DNA of 64,000 bases from Hyphomonas sp. (GTDB taxonomy: Bacteria > Pseudomonadota > Alphaproteobacteria > Caulobacterales > Hyphomonadaceae): assembly GCF_013823385.1 (NCBI RefSeq), contig NZ_PNMA01000018.1, forward strand, positions 1 to 64,000, read 5' to 3'. This document shows, piece after piece, positions 63,791-64,000 of the stretch (positions within the stretch are counted from its first letter, which is position 1; the number at the start of each line of letters is the position of its first letter). The notes under the pieces are model-generated. The model worked only from the letters and a program-made list of their open reading frames with translations. It was not told the DNA's origin and made no database searches. The position numbers were made by a program, and so were the translations under genes.

Positions 63791-64000
63791 ATGGCGAAAC
63801 TCTACTTTTCCTACGCCGCCATGAATGCCGGCAAATCCACCATCCTCCTGCAAGCGGCCTATAACTACCGCGAGCGGGGGATGGAGGTGTTGCTGTTGAC
63901 CTCCGCGCTCTACCGCGACGCCGAAGATGGACATATCAGCTCACGGATCGGCATCTCCGCCGAGGCGGTTCTCTATAATACGGAGACGGACCTTTTCGGC
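63791..64000 (+). CDS. tdk: Thymidine kinase, 5' part
   Basis: Salvage phosphorylation of thymidine. Only the first 70 codons are in the window; the frame is open to the end. The P-loop is FSYAAMNAGKST, as in the Tdk family, followed by the RERGMEVLLLTS strand and SSRIGISAEA. It starts 21 bases after ggt, so it may be co-transcribed. Confidence 0.9.
   Translation, partial: MAKLYFSYAAMNAGKSTILLQAAYNYRERGMEVLLLTSALYRDAEDGHISSRIGISAEAVLYNTETDLFG

Overview
The window is a gene-dense, GC-rich chromosomal segment of an alphaproteobacterium, most likely of the Caulobacterales/Hyphomonadales group (Hyphomonas-like). The reasons are the giant NAD-glutamate dehydrogenase, the alphaproteobacterial forms of SerC and SerA, a CC0125/CC1285-type lipoprotein otherwise typical of Caulobacter relatives, and the paired signature enzymes of the ethylmalonyl-CoA pathway. 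Organism assignment is inference. No phage, plasmid, insertion sequence or CRISPR array was found, and most of the window reads as core genome.

Layout. 1-7.8 kb: cell-wall transglycosylase mtgA, queG, a glutathione transferase and the NAD-GDH, all on the minus strand. 8-19.7 kb: an AI-2E-type permease, a DUF853 ATPase, small lipoproteins, an aldehyde dehydrogenase, a sugar-dehydrogenase-like lipoprotein, an MFS exporter, a RimB-RimK-like fusion protein and a CxxCH lipoprotein. 19.74-20.86 kb: a small AT-richer islet with two unknown genes. 20.8-27.1 kb: ethylmalonyl-CoA mutase (ecm) and crotonyl-CoA carboxylase/reductase (ccr), whose upstream regions share a near-palindromic element, with a D-amino-acid transaminase between them. 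27.2-38.1 kb: anabolic and acyl-CoA genes (purA, serA, serC, a short-chain dehydrogenase, a thiolase, asd, a MaoC hydratase) plus a PagL-like lipid A deacylase and a YhhN-family protein. 38.3-44.4 kb: a von Willebrand protein, a fatty-acid desaturase, a membrane protein with a primase-type zinc-finger remnant, and the complete epmB-epmA/efp set for beta-lysylation of elongation factor P. 44.4-46.6 kb: a lone ECF sigma factor, a 590-base gene-free stretch with strong RNA hairpins, and an OmpR-type regulator. 46.6-57.5 kb: a hybrid histidine kinase and a four-gene, stop-start-overlapping cellulose synthase operon (bcsA-bcsB-bcsC plus a membrane PAS sensor). 57.7-59.8 kb: a zinc-stress pair (DUF1826 and a CobW/ZigA GTPase) divergent over a Zur-like box, then tRNA-Arg(ACG). 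59.8-64 kb: a trypsin-like lipoprotein, a P1-family aminopeptidase, a gamma-glutamyltransferase lipoprotein and the 5' part of tdk.

The strongest regulatory observations are: (i) the shared element upstream of ecm and ccr; (ii) a Thr/Ile-rich leader peptide with mutually exclusive hairpins before asd, which looks like an undescribed attenuator; (iii) a tandem-hairpin region at 45.4-45.6 kb that may be a structured RNA; (iv) the cellulose operon carrying its own output-less PAS sensor beside a two-component pair. No clearly new multi-gene system was seen. All calls rest on reading the sequence and recalling family motifs; no database search was run.
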